In this document: positions 1 through 8,867 of the stretch, piece by piece | Layout: every line of letters begins with the position of its first letter | Position numbering within the stretch: position 1 is the stretch's first letter | NCBI GenBank assembly: GCA_903850565.1 | Contig: CAINLV010000023.1 | Span: forward strand, 1-64,000 | Direction of reading: 5' to 3' | DNA: 64,000 nt | Source of the DNA: an uncultured Actinomycetes bacterium | Lineage (GTDB): Bacteria > Actinomycetota > Actinomycetes > Nanopelagicales > Nanopelagicaceae | Notes under the pieces: generated by a model | What the model was told of the DNA's origin: nothing | What the model saw: only the letters and a program-made list of their open reading frames with translations | The model's database searches: none | Made by a program: the position numbers and the translations under genes

Positions 1-47
1 GCAACTGCCTTCTTACGCTTTGGAGCAGATTTCTTAGCTGCAGCCAC
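1..47 (-). CDS. Partial lysine/alanine-rich protein, N-terminus only
   Basis: Only the first 15 codons are inside the window. They begin with a GTG at 45-47 and read M-A-A-A-K-K-S-A-P-K-R-K-K-A-V. A good ribosome binding site (AGGAG) lies 6-7 bases upstream, which supports this being a real start. The Lys/Ala-rich composition resembles the basic tails of actinobacterial nucleic-acid-binding proteins, but too little is visible to name a family. The 207 bp between this start and the next gene presumably hold its promoter; I recognise nothing else there. Confidence 0.55.
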   Translation of the reverse strand, partial: MAAAKKSAPKRKKAV

Positions 48-254
48 GTAGATCTCCTATCAGAATGGTTCGATCCGTCACCGAACCTGTTCAAGGAGAA
101 GCGTGACATCATTTGTGCAAACTTTCCACTATTTGAAGTGAAAAATGACCCGCGTGTCGCGCCGCCGATTTTTTCCACATTTATGTATTTGAGAAAAAAA
201 TTAGCAGTTGTGCATCCACATATTCAGAGGATCAAGAATTTAAATTCAAAATTA

Positions 255-1526
255 CTATTCTTCTTCGGAATTATTCAAACGAATTTCTCGTTGTCTGAGG
301 GCAAATTCATTAGTTCGAACGTCGTAATGTCGGAATTTTGGTAATGCAGTGGCTGCAAGGGAAACAAATCCGACACACAAAATGCCACCACCAATGATTG
401 AAGTACGAAGTGAGGTCCATGCGGCCATCGATCCAGCTCTCATTTGTCCACCTAATGGTCCAGTGGCGTAAGAAAGGAGTTCAATTCCGGCAAGTCGGCC
501 TCTAAATTCATCTGGAATTGATTGATTCCACATCGCACTTCGAAATAGAGCGCTCACCATGTCTGCTGCACCAGCAAGGGCCAAGAAAAAGATGATCAAC
601 CAGAGTGAGGAAGTTGCGCCTGCAAGTGAAATGGAAACTCCCCACGCGATAGCTGCCAAAGTGATAGCTCTTCCATGCTTTGGGTAGTGATTTATCCATC
701 GGCTAAATAACGTAATTACTAAAGCGCCAACGGTTCCGGCAGCATAGAAGAAACCCAAAGCCCATCGCGCATGGAGTGAATCAGCCCAAAACGGAAAGAG
801 CGCTGTGGGCATTGCAAAGAACATCGCGGCCATATCCACTAGATAGGTACCCAGTAAGTCTTTCCGTGATCCCGCGTACTTAATTCCTTCGATCAGACTT
901 TGGAATTTAGGGGCAGTTGATTTGCTCAGCGGCGGATATTTGGCAATTTTTATCAGCAGAAATAGTGAAATTACATATGAAATTACATCCACCGAAAACC
1001 CAGCGCTGACACTAAATACTGAAACTAAGACTCCAGCAACGGAAGGTCCGGTTATGGAACCAAACTGACTGCGTAAACTCATCAAAGCACTGGCATTGGG
1101 CAAATCTTCGTGACCGACGATTCGAGGAAGTAATGAGTCCAAACTTGGCCGCTGAATACCATCCAAGGAAGAGAAACATCCAGCCGCTATGTAGATAAAG
1201 AGAAGTTTTGGATGTGGCAAAAGTGAATTGATGAGCAACATTATTGAGATAAGCAGTGCTAGAAATTCGGCCAGAATCACCATTCGTTTTCGGTCAACTG
1301 AATCGGCCAGTACGCCACCGTAGAGGCTAAATACAATGAGCGGGATTAGTTCGACAGCTCCCATTAGCCCTACCGCAATATACGAGTTTGTTAGTTCCTT
1401 GATTTGGAAAGGCAAGGCAACATAAGTAATCATCGAACCAAAATATGAAACGAAACCCGCAGACCAGATCAGGCGAAAGTCTCGGTACTTTCGCAACGGG
1501 GAAATATCGATCGTTAATTTCTTCAT
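255..1526 (-). CDS. MFS transporter (EntS-like, MFS_3 type)
   Basis: A membrane exporter of the major facilitator superfamily, about 423 residues with roughly 12 hydrophobic segments. The N-terminus (DFRLIWSAGFVSYFGS) and the loop GGVLADSVDRKR between helices 2 and 3 match the EntS/MFS_3 branch, whose members export siderophores, drugs or small metabolites. The substrate cannot be read from sequence. The start is placed at ATG 1524-1526 (MKKLTIDISPLRKYRDF) because this is where family homology begins; a longer frame running back into panB would be implausible. It lies 13 bp after the panB stop on the same strand and has no clear ribosome binding site, so it is probably translated by coupling to panB. 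Confidence 0.85.
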   Translation of the reverse strand: MKKLTIDISPLRKYRDFRLIWSAGFVSYFGSMITYVALPFQIKELTNSYIAVGLMGAVELIPLIVFSLYGGVLADSVDRKRMVILAEFLALLISIMLLINSLLPHPKLLFIYIAAGCFSSLDGIQRPSLDSLLPRIVGHEDLPNASALMSLRSQFGSITGPSVAGVLVSVFSVSAGFSVDVISYVISLFLLIKIAKYPPLSKSTAPKFQSLIEGIKYAGSRKDLLGTYLVDMAAMFFAMPTALFPFWADSLHARWALGFFYAAGTVGALVITLFSRWINHYPKHGRAITLAAIAWGVSISLAGATSSLWLIIFFLALAGAADMVSALFRSAMWNQSIPDEFRGRLAGIELLSYATGPLGGQMRAGSMAAWTSLRTSIIGGGILCVGFVSLAATALPKFRHYDVRTNEFALRQREIRLNNSEEE

Positions 1527-1539
1527 AAGGGGAGAAAAT

Positions 1540-2349
1540 CTAGTGGAAGGTTTGCTCCTCGGAAGGAAACTGGCCAGTAACAACATCGCTAGCCCATTCT
1601 CTGGTGGCATCAATCATCTGACTTCGGATATCTCTATAAGCCTTTGCCAAGCGCGGTCGTTCTGATGTCATGCCCATTAAATCGGTCCACACTAAAACCT
1701 GTGCATCACACCCAGCGCCAGCGCCGATGCCAATCACGGGGATCGTTAACTCTTGCGAAATGGCAGTGGCCAATTCTTCGGGGACCAATTCCAAGACAAG
1801 GGCGAAACACCCCGCTTCTTGAAGCGAGCGGGCATCGGCCTTAATTCGTTCGGCATCGTCACCACGACCTTGAACTTTAAATCCGCCCAAGGCGTGTACT
1901 GATTGCGGAGTTAATCCCAGATGACCCATAACTGGAATCCCGGCGGCAATTAACGCCAGAATTTGGGGAACAACCTTCTTTCCACCCTCTAGTTTTACCG
2001 CCTGTACTTTTGACTCTTTAAAAAAGCGAATTCCGGTTTGCAAAGCTATCTCTGGTCCAGATTCGTAGGAGCCAAATGGAAAATCGGCTACAACCAAGGC
2101 TTTCGAGGAACCTCGAACCACGGCTCGAGCCAGCGGAATCATTTCATCGACGGTGACTGGAATCGTGTTCTCTTCGCCCAGGAAATTATTTCCCGCGCTG
2201 TCCCCGACCAGGAGAACTGGAATTCCGGCTTCATCGAAAATTCCAGCGGTGATTTGTTCATAACAAGTCAGCATTGGCCACTTTTCACCAGCGCGTTTTT
2301 TTGCTGCCAAGTGGGCTATTGAGGTTCGAGAGGTTGTTGCATTAGACAT
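1540..2349 (-). CDS. panB: 3-methyl-2-oxobutanoate hydroxymethyltransferase
   Basis: PanB transfers a hydroxymethyl group from 5,10-methylene-tetrahydrofolate to 2-oxoisovalerate to give ketopantoate, the first committed step of pantothenate and CoA synthesis in the cytoplasm. The protein is 269 residues, the usual length. The family pattern is intact: LTCYEQITAGIFDEAGIPVLLVGDS near the start (Asp metal ligand), VADFPFGSYE, VKLEGG, GHLGLTPQS and PVIGIGAGAGCDAQVLV. The start is the ATG at 2347-2349, preceded by AAGGAG at 7 bases. An upstream in-frame ATG has no such site. It heads a two-gene unit with the MFS transporter and is divergent from nadE. Confidence 0.95.
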   Translation of the reverse strand: MSNATTSRTSIAHLAAKKRAGEKWPMLTCYEQITAGIFDEAGIPVLLVGDSAGNNFLGEENTIPVTVDEMIPLARAVVRGSSKALVVADFPFGSYESGPEIALQTGIRFFKESKVQAVKLEGGKKVVPQILALIAAGIPVMGHLGLTPQSVHALGGFKVQGRGDDAERIKADARSLQEAGCFALVLELVPEELATAISQELTIPVIGIGAGAGCDAQVLVWTDLMGMTSERPRLAKAYRDIRSQMIDATREWASDVVTGQFPSEEQTFH

Positions 2350-2420
2350 AGAGCGCTCCTTTTCGATCAAGGCCTACAAAAGTTGGTCCCTGTCGTATCG
2401 TTGTGAAAAGTCTATCTTGG

Positions 2421-2426
2421 TACGCT
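2421..2426 (+). promoter_or_regulatory. -10 element of nadE (leaderless)
   Basis: TACGCT lies exactly 6 bases before the ATG at 2433. This fits the TANNNT-6/7-start arrangement that recurs through the window and predicts transcription beginning at or next to the start codon. No convincing -35 box is visible. Confidence 0.5.
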
Positions 2427-2432
2427 CTGAGT

Positions 2433-4130
2433 ATGGAAGCAGAGGTTATGGGGCAGGTTCGAATTGCCTTGGCACAAATAAATCCCACCGTTGGCGCGTT
2501 GGAAGCGAATGCGGATTTAATCCTTACCTACGCCCATCACGCACAAGCTGCCGGAGCTCACTTAGTTCTTTTCCCCGAAATGATTTTGACTGGATATCCG
2601 GTCGAAGATTTAGCCATGCGTGCTTCCTTCCGAGCTGCCAGCAAGCGAATGGTCAATGCCCTCGCCGAACGGATGTTGGTTGAAGGTTTGGGGGAGATTG
2701 TTGCGCTCGTGGGTTATCTAGAGGAGAGCGCCTCTGCAAAACCGCAGAATGCTGTAGCGCTGATTCATCGCGGAACAATTCTGGCCACCTATATCAAGCA
2801 TCATCTACCCAACTATGGGGTTTTCGATGAATATCGAAATTTCGTTCCGGGTGACCGATCGCTGATATTTCGGCTACATGGCATTGATATCGGAATCGCC
2901 ATTTGTGAAGATATCTGGCGATCTTCCGGTCCAGTCTCTGAACTTGCCCAACGCAAGCCAGGTCTAGTGCTCGTTCCCAATGGCAGTCCCTTTGAACGAA
3001 ATAAAGACGATCTTCGCTTGGCACTAGTGAAGCGCAGGGCTCGCGAAATTGGCGCCCCCCTTGTTTATGTAAACATGATTGGCGGACAAGACGATTTGGT
3101 TTTTGATGGAGATAGCGTTGTGGTCAATCACCTAGGTGAACTTATTGCGCGCGCACCCCAATTTATCGAAGGTCTGATGGTGGTAGATATTGGCTCACAG
3201 ATCGCAACTGGAGTTCCAGATCTGGTGATTTCGGAAAATCCGATTCAACAATATGCACCTCTGGCCGTAGGAATCTCCAAAAGAGCCAGCGAAGCCGAAC
3301 AAATTTGGCGGGCCTTAGTCGTTGGATTGCGTGACTATGTTGAAAAAAATAAATTTCCTAGTGTCATCACGGGAATGTCTGGTGGAATTGATTCGTCTTT
3401 AGTGATGGCAATTGCCGCAGATGCCATCGGTGCTGACCGAGTTTTCGGGGTCGCTTTACCAAGTCGATATTCATCCGAACATTCACTATCCGACGCTGCG
3501 GAATGCGCAAAGGCAATTGGATTAAATTATCGAGTCATCCCGATTGAACCAATGGTGACAACATTCTTGCAGTCGCTGAGCCTGACTGGTTTAGCTGAAG
3601 AAAATATTCAGGCTCGTATTCGCGGAACTATCCTGATGGGGCTTTCCAATCAAGAAGGTCACTTGGTTTTAGCCAACGGCAATAAATCAGAGCTAGCGGT
3701 TGGCTATTCAACGCTGTATGGCGATGCTGTGGGTGGATATGCGCCGATAAAAGATTTATTTAAAGTCGACGTTTGGGCGTTAGCTAAATGGCGCAATGCT
3801 GCCGCGATTGCGGCCGGACAGATTCCGCCAATCCCAGAGAATTCCATTAGTAAAGAACCCAGTGCAGAATTGCGACCTGGACAGAAAGATTCGGATTCCT
3901 TGCCAGAGTATGAAATTTTGGATCAGATATTAAACATTTACATCGACAACGATGGCGGTTTCGCAGGAATCGTGGCCGCTGGTTTCGATCCACAATTAGC
4001 ACGTCGGGTGATTGGCCTTGTTGATCGCGCTGAATACAAGCGCCGCCAATATCCGCCAGGAACCAAAATATCTCGTCGAGCTTTTGGTAAGGATCGACGA
4101 TTGCCAATTACCTCTGGTTGGAAAGAGTAG
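2433..4130 (+). CDS. nadE: Glutamine-dependent NAD+ synthetase
   Basis: Makes NAD+ from deamido-NAD+ and ATP, using ammonia released from glutamine. Two domains are visible in 565 residues. The N-terminal nitrilase-type glutaminase has the Glu-Lys-Cys triad (E49 in LFPEM, K122 in YIKHHLPN, C158 in ICEDIW). The C-terminal synthetase has the ATP pyrophosphatase loop SGGIDSS at about 316-322 and a KSELAVGYSTLYGD segment. The length fits the 550-580 residue bacterial class rather than the longer mycobacterial type. The start ATG 2433 was chosen because of the -10-like TACGCT 6 bases upstream; ATG 2448 is an alternative. It is divergent from panB. Confidence 0.94.
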   Translation: MEAEVMGQVRIALAQINPTVGALEANADLILTYAHHAQAAGAHLVLFPEMILTGYPVEDLAMRASFRAASKRMVNALAERMLVEGLGEIVALVGYLEESASAKPQNAVALIHRGTILATYIKHHLPNYGVFDEYRNFVPGDRSLIFRLHGIDIGIAICEDIWRSSGPVSELAQRKPGLVLVPNGSPFERNKDDLRLALVKRRAREIGAPLVYVNMIGGQDDLVFDGDSVVVNHLGELIARAPQFIEGLMVVDIGSQIATGVPDLVISENPIQQYAPLAVGISKRASEAEQIWRALVVGLRDYVEKNKFPSVITGMSGGIDSSLVMAIAADAIGADRVFGVALPSRYSSEHSLSDAAECAKAIGLNYRVIPIEPMVTTFLQSLSLTGLAEENIQARIRGTILMGLSNQEGHLVLANGNKSELAVGYSTLYGDAVGGYAPIKDLFKVDVWALAKWRNAAAIAAGQIPPIPENSISKEPSAELRPGQKDSDSLPEYEILDQILNIYIDNDGGFAGIVAAGFDPQLARRVIGLVDRAEYKRRQYPPGTKISRRAFGKDRRLPITSGWKE

Positions 4131-4225
4131 CCAGGCTCCTCTCGCGCCCAATCTCTAAAGGCAGTTAAAACTGCAAGTAATTCGCGTTTAGACATTAGTG
4201 GGTAGGTGCTTCTATTATTTCGGTA

Positions 4226-4343
4226 GGTCACGAGTTCCAGGTTTTAGCCCCGGCTTACTGGACGGCAACCCTCCACCGCGGTGGGGTGCTCCGGGTGAAG
4301 ACCAGGTCCGCCACATGAGTGGCAGACAAGCGCGGGTCGTGCC
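4226..4343 (+). promoter_or_regulatory. SAM-IV-type S-adenosylmethionine riboswitch
   Basis: The transcript leader before metY has the conserved core of the actinobacterial SAM-IV riboswitch: GGTCACGAGT at the 5' side, a CCCCGGCTTACTGG hairpin arm, GGCAACCCTCC, CCGCGGTGGGGTGC, then CCGGGTGAAGACCAGG and a closing GCGCGGG. Such RNAs bind S-adenosylmethionine and reduce expression of methionine genes when it is abundant. The downstream gene, O-acetylhomoserine sulfhydrylase, is the expected target. I assign SAM-IV rather than SAM-I from memory of the consensus; the precise edges are approximate. The 95 bp between nadE and this element hold a small GCAGTT/AACTGC hairpin (4161-4174) with no T-run. 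Confidence 0.88.
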
Positions 4344-4381
4344 TTATTTGGTGCACCCTTTATTTTGATGGGGGTATTTTT

Positions 4382-5707
4382 GTGTCCACTTTTTCGTTAG
4401 CAAATGCTTCATTTGAAACTCGCCAAATTCATGCCGGCCAAGTTCCAGACCCAACCACTGGGGCTCGCGCCTTGCCGATATATCAGACGACTGCATACAC
4501 ATTTCGAGACACGCAACATGCATCCGATCTCTTCGGATTGGCCGAACTGGGCAACATCTATACCCGCATCATGAATCCAACCCAAGATGCGGTCGAACAA
4601 CGAATTGCATCGCTAGAAGGTGGCGTCGCCGCGCTTCTTGTTTCATCCGGTTCAGCAGCGACTACCTATGCCATTTTGAATGTTGCCGAAGCGGGCGATC
4701 ACATTGTCTCTTCGCCAAATCTTTATGGTGGTACTTACAACTTGTTCCATTACACGTTGCCTAAATTTGGAATCACCGTCAGCTTTGTTGAAGATCCAGA
4801 TGATCCACAATCATGGGAAGCTGCCGTTCAACCCAATACCAAAGCTTTTTTTGGTGAAACAATTGCAAACCCTAAAAATGCAATTCTGGATATCGAAACT
4901 GTTGCCGACATCGCGCACAAGCATGGCGTGCCATTGATTGTTGATAACACCGTTGCGACACCATTTCTGATTCGACCAATTGAACACGGTGCAGACGTCG
5001 TGATTCACTCCGCCACGAAATTCTTGTCCGGTCATGGGACCGCGATAGTCGGAGCGATTGTTGATTCTGGAAAATTTGATTATGCCCTGCAACCAGAGAA
5101 GTTTAAGAATTTTAATGAACCAGACCCTAGCTATCACGGCTTGGTTTATGCGCAAGCTCTTGGGGTGGGCAGCGCTTTTGGCGCCAACCTTTCCTACATT
5201 TTCAAGATTCGACTCACCTTGCTTCGAGATACTGGTGCTGCCGTTAGCCCTTTTAATGCCTGGTTGTTGGCGCAAGGGCTAGAAACATTGTCGCTTCGAA
5301 TTGAGCGACATGTAGAAAATGCCCAGAAGTTGGCAACCTGGTTGGAAGCCGCCCCAGATGTTGAAACCGTTAATTATGCATCGCTGGCATCCTCACCTTG
5401 GAATGCGTTGGCTTCTAAATACGCGCCGAAAGGCAGTGGATCGGTTCTCTCCTTTGAGATTAAGGGCGGCATCGAGGCGGGTAAGAAATTTGTAGAGGCG
5501 CTGGTGTTGCACTCTCATGTGGCCAATATCGGCGACGTTCGCTCGTTGGTCATTCATCCAGCGTCCACCACGCACTCGCAATTGTCCCCGGAAGAACAAT
5601 TGACTGCTGGCGTAACCCCGGGTTTGATCCGGTTATCCGTGGGCTTGGAGAATATTGAGGACATCAAAGCTGATATAGCTGCCGGCTTTGCTGCCTCCCA
5701 GCAATAG
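4382..5707 (+). CDS. metY: O-acetylhomoserine sulfhydrylase
   Basis: A PLP enzyme of the Cys/Met metabolism family that makes homocysteine from O-acetylhomoserine and sulfide. The 441-residue protein starts at GTG 4382 (MSTFSLANASFETRQIHAGQ), just after a GGGGG stretch; the longer frame upstream runs through the riboswitch and is rejected. The PLP lysine is K213 in HSATKFLSGHGT. Other family marks are YTRIMNPT, SGSAATTYA, the VDNTVATPFLIRP segment, and GDVRSLVIHPASTTHSQL near the C-terminus. It lies under the SAM riboswitch and 58 bp before metX, which supplies its substrate, so the pair is a direct-sulfhydrylation methionine route. Confidence 0.95.
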   Translation: MSTFSLANASFETRQIHAGQVPDPTTGARALPIYQTTAYTFRDTQHASDLFGLAELGNIYTRIMNPTQDAVEQRIASLEGGVAALLVSSGSAATTYAILNVAEAGDHIVSSPNLYGGTYNLFHYTLPKFGITVSFVEDPDDPQSWEAAVQPNTKAFFGETIANPKNAILDIETVADIAHKHGVPLIVDNTVATPFLIRPIEHGADVVIHSATKFLSGHGTAIVGAIVDSGKFDYALQPEKFKNFNEPDPSYHGLVYAQALGVGSAFGANLSYIFKIRLTLLRDTGAAVSPFNAWLLAQGLETLSLRIERHVENAQKLATWLEAAPDVETVNYASLASSPWNALASKYAPKGSGSVLSFEIKGGIEAGKKFVEALVLHSHVANIGDVRSLVIHPASTTHSQLSPEEQLTAGVTPGLIRLSVGLENIEDIKADIAAGFAASQQ

Positions 5708-5765
5708 CAGGTGTGTAACGGGTCTGCGAAGAGTCGGTCATTATTTTTTGTGAAAGACTTGTGAC

Positions 5766-6863
5766 ATGGAACGCGGTTTTGAATATCTGGTCACCGGGGC
5801 ATGGTTGGAAAACTATGACCCCGGTGAGCGGGTTTTTCTGCCCATCGGAGATCTGGAACTAGAGTCCGGTGAAGTTCTTTCAGATACCGTGATTGCCTAC
5901 CAAACCTGGGGTGTTCGCAACGAAGCGGGCACAAATGCAATTTTGGTCAATCATGCACTTACCGGTTGGTCGGATGTTCCCGGTTGGTGGCCATCTATGG
6001 TCGGCCCTGGATTGCCACTGGATACTGATAAATATTTCATTATTTGCCCCAATGTGATTGGTGGCTGCCAGGGAAGCACTGGACCAGCTTCACTTGCCCC
6101 AGATGGAAAACGCTGGGGATCTCGCTTTCCTACGGTAACGATTCGCGACATGGTTCAAGCCGAATTAGAACTTACTAACCGATTGGGCATTTCACATTAC
6201 ATTCTGGCGGTCGGTCCATCGCTGGGCGGAATGCGTTCCTTGGAGTGGGCGATTCAATATCCAGATCGAGTAAGAGCAATTTGCACGATCGGCTCCTCGG
6301 CAGTGGCAACCGGCGATCAAATTGGCGCTGCCTCGATTCAAATTCGCGCAATCAAAGCCGACCCTAACTTTCACGGGGGAGACTATTACGATTCTGAGCA
6401 CGGCCCGATTGAAGGAATGGGAATTGCCCGACGAATCGCCCACCTGACTTATCGGACGGAAACTGAGATGGATGTTCGCTTCGGCCGAGAATTACAGGGA
6501 GATGAGACCGGCAGATACGCGGTGGAGTCGTATTTAGACCACCAGGCGCAAAAACTCTCCAAACGCTTCGACGCCAATACCTATATTGCCCTCACCGAAG
6601 CGATGAATTCCCATGATGTTGGTCAAGGACGAGGCGGCGTCGCCGCTGCCCTAGCCACCGTGAAAATCCCGGTTGTCGTGGTCTCTGTCGACACCGATCG
6701 CCTCTTCCCACCCAGACTTCAAGAAGAAATTGTGGAATTGACCCCAACCGCTCGCCCAATCGAGCGAATTTCTTCCCCGTTTGGCCACGATGGCTTTCTC
6801 ATTGAGGTCGAATCCGTGGGGGAAATCATCAAAGCGGCCATCGCCATCGGGCTCGAAGCCTGA
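5766..6863 (+). CDS. metX: Homoserine O-acetyltransferase
   Basis: An alpha/beta-hydrolase-fold acyltransferase that makes O-acetylhomoserine from homoserine and acetyl-CoA, feeding metY immediately upstream. The 365-residue protein has the nucleophile elbow GPSLGG (S152), the acidic residue in DTDRLFPP (about 309-311) and the catalytic His in FGHDGFL (H341). The segment NHALTGWSD and the conserved CPNVIGGCQGSTGP are also typical. The start ATG 5766 has no strong ribosome binding site; AAGACT 6 bases upstream could be a weak leaderless -10, otherwise it is read from the metY transcript. O-succinyl rather than O-acetyl specificity cannot be excluded, but the metY pairing favours acetyl. Confidence 0.94.
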   Translation: MERGFEYLVTGAWLENYDPGERVFLPIGDLELESGEVLSDTVIAYQTWGVRNEAGTNAILVNHALTGWSDVPGWWPSMVGPGLPLDTDKYFIICPNVIGGCQGSTGPASLAPDGKRWGSRFPTVTIRDMVQAELELTNRLGISHYILAVGPSLGGMRSLEWAIQYPDRVRAICTIGSSAVATGDQIGAASIQIRAIKADPNFHGGDYYDSEHGPIEGMGIARRIAHLTYRTETEMDVRFGRELQGDETGRYAVESYLDHQAQKLSKRFDANTYIALTEAMNSHDVGQGRGGVAAALATVKIPVVVVSVDTDRLFPPRLQEEIVELTPTARPIERISSPFGHDGFLIEVESVGEIIKAAIAIGLEA

Positions 6864-6934
6864 TTTTTAACTTTTTTTAGGGAAAACCCCTCCCAAAATA
6901 GCCCGTGGATGTGCATAAGTGCCTGTGGACAATT

Positions 6935-6940
6935 TATAAT
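6935..6940 (+). promoter_or_regulatory. -10 element upstream of the primary sigma factor gene
   Basis: A perfect TATAAT lies 57 bases before the GTG start of the sigma factor gene. It predicts a leader of about 50 bases that contains the AAAGGA ribosome binding site. No clear -35 hexamer stands at the right distance. Confidence 0.55.
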
Positions 6941-6997
6941 ATGGCTAAGCAAGTTTCCCTGGTTCGAAGTAAAACCAGACAAACAAAAGGATGATCT

Positions 6998-8590
6998 GTG
7001 GCTGGAATTGGTGCGCTCAAAAACGGAACGAAAGCTAACAAGAGTTCTACAGTCACGGCAAAAGCTGCGCCTAAGAAAGCGGCTGTGAAGAAAGTAGTTG
7101 CTAAGCCGGCAGTAAAGAGTGCAGCCACAAAACCTGCAAAGAAAGTTGCAGCGAAGAAAACTCCCGTAAAACCAGCGAAAAAAGCCACTGTTAAGAAGGC
7201 TCCTGGTCCACGACTCTTCCCAACGAACGCAGAATTAGAAGCGCGCAAGCAAGCAGAATTAGAAGCGGCTCGAATTAAAGAAGAGAAGAAAATCGCTGGA
7301 CGAAAATTATTTCCTTCAAAAGCAGAATTAGCAGCGAAGAAGGCCGCCGAAGAAGCCTTGTTGCATCCAGAAAAAGTTGAATTATCAGTTGAAATAGCAG
7401 AGATTGCGACAGAGCCAGGGAAGAAAGCATCAAAGGCTGGCGCCAGCGTCGTTGAGAAAATCGATGGTGAAGAAGTTGAACTAGAAGAAATTGATCTTGA
7501 AGATTTAGATTCTCTGGTTGAAGATATTAAAGAAGAGGCCACTGAAACTGTCGCAGATGATGCTGCAAGTGAAATCCGCGTAGTCAACGTCGCCGAAGAA
7601 TCTCAAAATGAAGAGAACGCCTTCACCATTAAAGATTCCGAAGAAGATGACGCTCCGCCTCAAACAGTTCTCACCGCAGGAGCTACTGCCGACCCGGTCA
7701 AAGATTATTTAAAGCTAATTGGTCGAGTACCACTTTTGAACGCCGAGATGGAAGTTAATCTTTCATTACGTGTAGAAGCGGGTCTCTTTGCTGAAGAAAA
7801 ATTGGCAAAGGATAAGAAGATGGATAAGAAGTTGCGCCGCGAAATGGAGCAACTTGTTCTAGATGGTCGACGAGCAAAGAACCATTTGCTCGAAGCGAAC
7901 TTACGTTTGGTGGTATCGCTAGCAAAGCGTTACACCGGAAGAGGAATGCTCTTTTTGGATCTTATCCAAGAAGGAAACCTTGGATTAATCCGCGCCGTTG
8001 AAAAATTCGACTATACCAAGGGCTACAAGTTTTCCACCTATGCCACATGGTGGATCCGACAAGCAATCACTCGCGCCATGGCTGACCAAGCCCGCACCAT
8101 TCGTATTCCGGTTCACATGGTGGAAGTTATTAATAAGTTGGCTCGAGTACAGCGCCAGATGCTTCAAGATTTAGGACGCGAACCTACGCCTGAAGAATTA
8201 GCAAAAGAACTAGACATGACTCCAGAAAAAGTTGTCGAAGTCCAAAAGTATGGCCGTGAGCCAATTTCGTTACACACGCCTCTGGGCGAAGAAGGCGATT
8301 CCGAATTCGGTGATTTGATCGAAGATTCTGAAGCCATTGTTCCTGCCGATGCGGTCTCCTTTACCCTCCTGCAAGAACAACTGCATTCAGTACTAGATAC
8401 CCTCTCGGAACGCGAAGCTGGCGTCGTTGCTATGCGTTTTGGACTAACCGATGGCCAGCCAAAAACCCTGGATGAAATTGGAAAGGTTTATGGCGTTACC
8501 CGAGAGCGAATTCGCCAAATCGAATCCAAGACAATGTCGAAATTGCGCCACCCATCCAGATCCCAAGTTCTCCGCGATTATTTGGATTAA
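6998..8590 (+). CDS. sigA: Primary RNA polymerase sigma factor (sigma-70 group 1)
   Basis: The housekeeping sigma factor, 530 residues, that directs RNA polymerase to most promoters. It starts at GTG 6998 with AAAGGA 7 bases upstream. Residues 10-69 are Lys/Ala-rich and basic. Residues 72-85 and 103-116 are two copies of a LFP-x-x-AEL motif. Residues 130-222 are strongly acidic. Region 1.2 begins at [11 protein letters not shown] (about 232), region 2 covers about 295-366 ([35 protein letters not shown]), region 3 about 375-450 and region 4 about 455-515 ([20 protein letters not shown]). The close presence of parE and parC matches the hrdB neighbourhood of Streptomyces. Confidence 0.96.
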   Translation: MAGIGALKNGTKANKSSTVTAKAAPKKAAVKKVVAKPAVKSAATKPAKKVAAKKTPVKPAKKATVKKAPGPRLFPTNAELEARKQAELEAARIKEEKKIAGRKLFPSKAELAAKKAAEEALLHPEKVELSVEIAEIATEPGKKASKAGASVVEKIDGEEVELEEIDLEDLDSLVEDIKEEATETVADDAASEIRVVNVAEESQNEENAFTIKDSEEDDAPPQTVLTAGATADPVKDYLKLIGRVPLLNAEMEVNLSLRVEAGLFAEEKLAKDKKMDKKLRREMEQLVLDGRRAKNHLLEANLRLVVSLAKRYTGRGMLFLDLIQEGNLGLIRAVEKFDYTKGYKFSTYATWWIRQAITRAMADQARTIRIPVHMVEVINKLARVQRQMLQDLGREPTPEELAKELDMTPEKVVEVQKYGREPISLHTPLGEEGDSEFGDLIEDSEAIVPADAVSFTLLQEQLHSVLDTLSEREAGVVAMRFGLTDGQPKTLDEIGKVYGVTRERIRQIESKTMSKLRHPSRSQVLRDYLD

Positions 8591-8592
8591 GA

Positions 8593-8808
8593 ATGAGCGA
8601 AAAAATTACCTTACGAGTTAAGGCAAATGGTTCTATTCGCGTTACCGGTATGGTCGACTTCGTTGACGAGAATGGAACGGTGCTGGAAACTCGAACGGAC
8701 TTTTCACTATGCCGCTGTGGGCACTCGCAGACAAAGCCATTCTGTGATGGCGCCCATAGGGCAGCAGGTTTTCAGGCGCCGGCATATCAGCCAGAAGTTA
8801 GTGAATAA
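8593..8808 (+). CDS. CDGSH-type iron-sulfur domain protein
   Basis: A 71-residue protein with a single mitoNEET-type CDGSH motif: C40-x-C42, C51 and H55 in CRCGHSQTKPFCDGAH, which in this family bind a 2Fe-2S cluster with three cysteines and one histidine. The N-terminal 35 residues form a predicted beta sandwich half (ITLRVKANGSIRVTG). It starts two bases after the sigma factor stop codon, so it is almost certainly co-transcribed and translationally coupled. Its role is unknown; redox or Fe-S sensing has been proposed for relatives. Its place directly behind sigA is curious. Confidence 0.85.
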   Translation: MSEKITLRVKANGSIRVTGMVDFVDENGTVLETRTDFSLCRCGHSQTKPFCDGAHRAAGFQAPAYQPEVSE

Positions 8809-8867
8809 TAATTCGAAGAAGTGCTAACTAGTAAATAACTAGTGAGTAGGAATGAGAATAAACGGGG

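Noticed and set aside
138-344. 68-residue plus-strand frame before the MFS gene
   Set aside because: AT-rich, no ribosome binding site or leaderless element, overlaps the MFS 3' end and shows no recognisable protein pattern.
1527-1613. N-terminal extension of the MFS protein
   Set aside because: It overlaps the panB 3' end and is not part of the family N-terminus.
3938-4231. Minus-strand frame whose inner part reads MSKRELLAVLTAFRDWAREE
   Set aside because: It looks protein-like at first, but it runs antisense into nadE and the N-terminal part overlaps the riboswitch; no promoter or ribosome binding site was seen. Kept only as a note.
4319-4381. Upstream extension of metY
   Set aside because: It translates riboswitch RNA; family homology starts at the GTG 4382.
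7022-7210. Lys/Ala-rich stretch taken for a separate histone-like gene
   Set aside because: It is in frame with and continuous with the sigma factor, and the GTG 6998 has the only good ribosome binding site.
6934-7587. 217-residue Ser/Ala/Phe-rich frame antisense to the sigma factor gene
   Set aside because: Its composition is the reverse complement of the Lys/Ala/Glu-rich N-terminal codons, and there is no independent signal.
8826-8850. Two ACTAGT palindromes between the CDGSH and DUF7455 genes, considered as a terminator
   Set aside because: The stem is only six A/T-rich pairs and there is no T-run on either strand.
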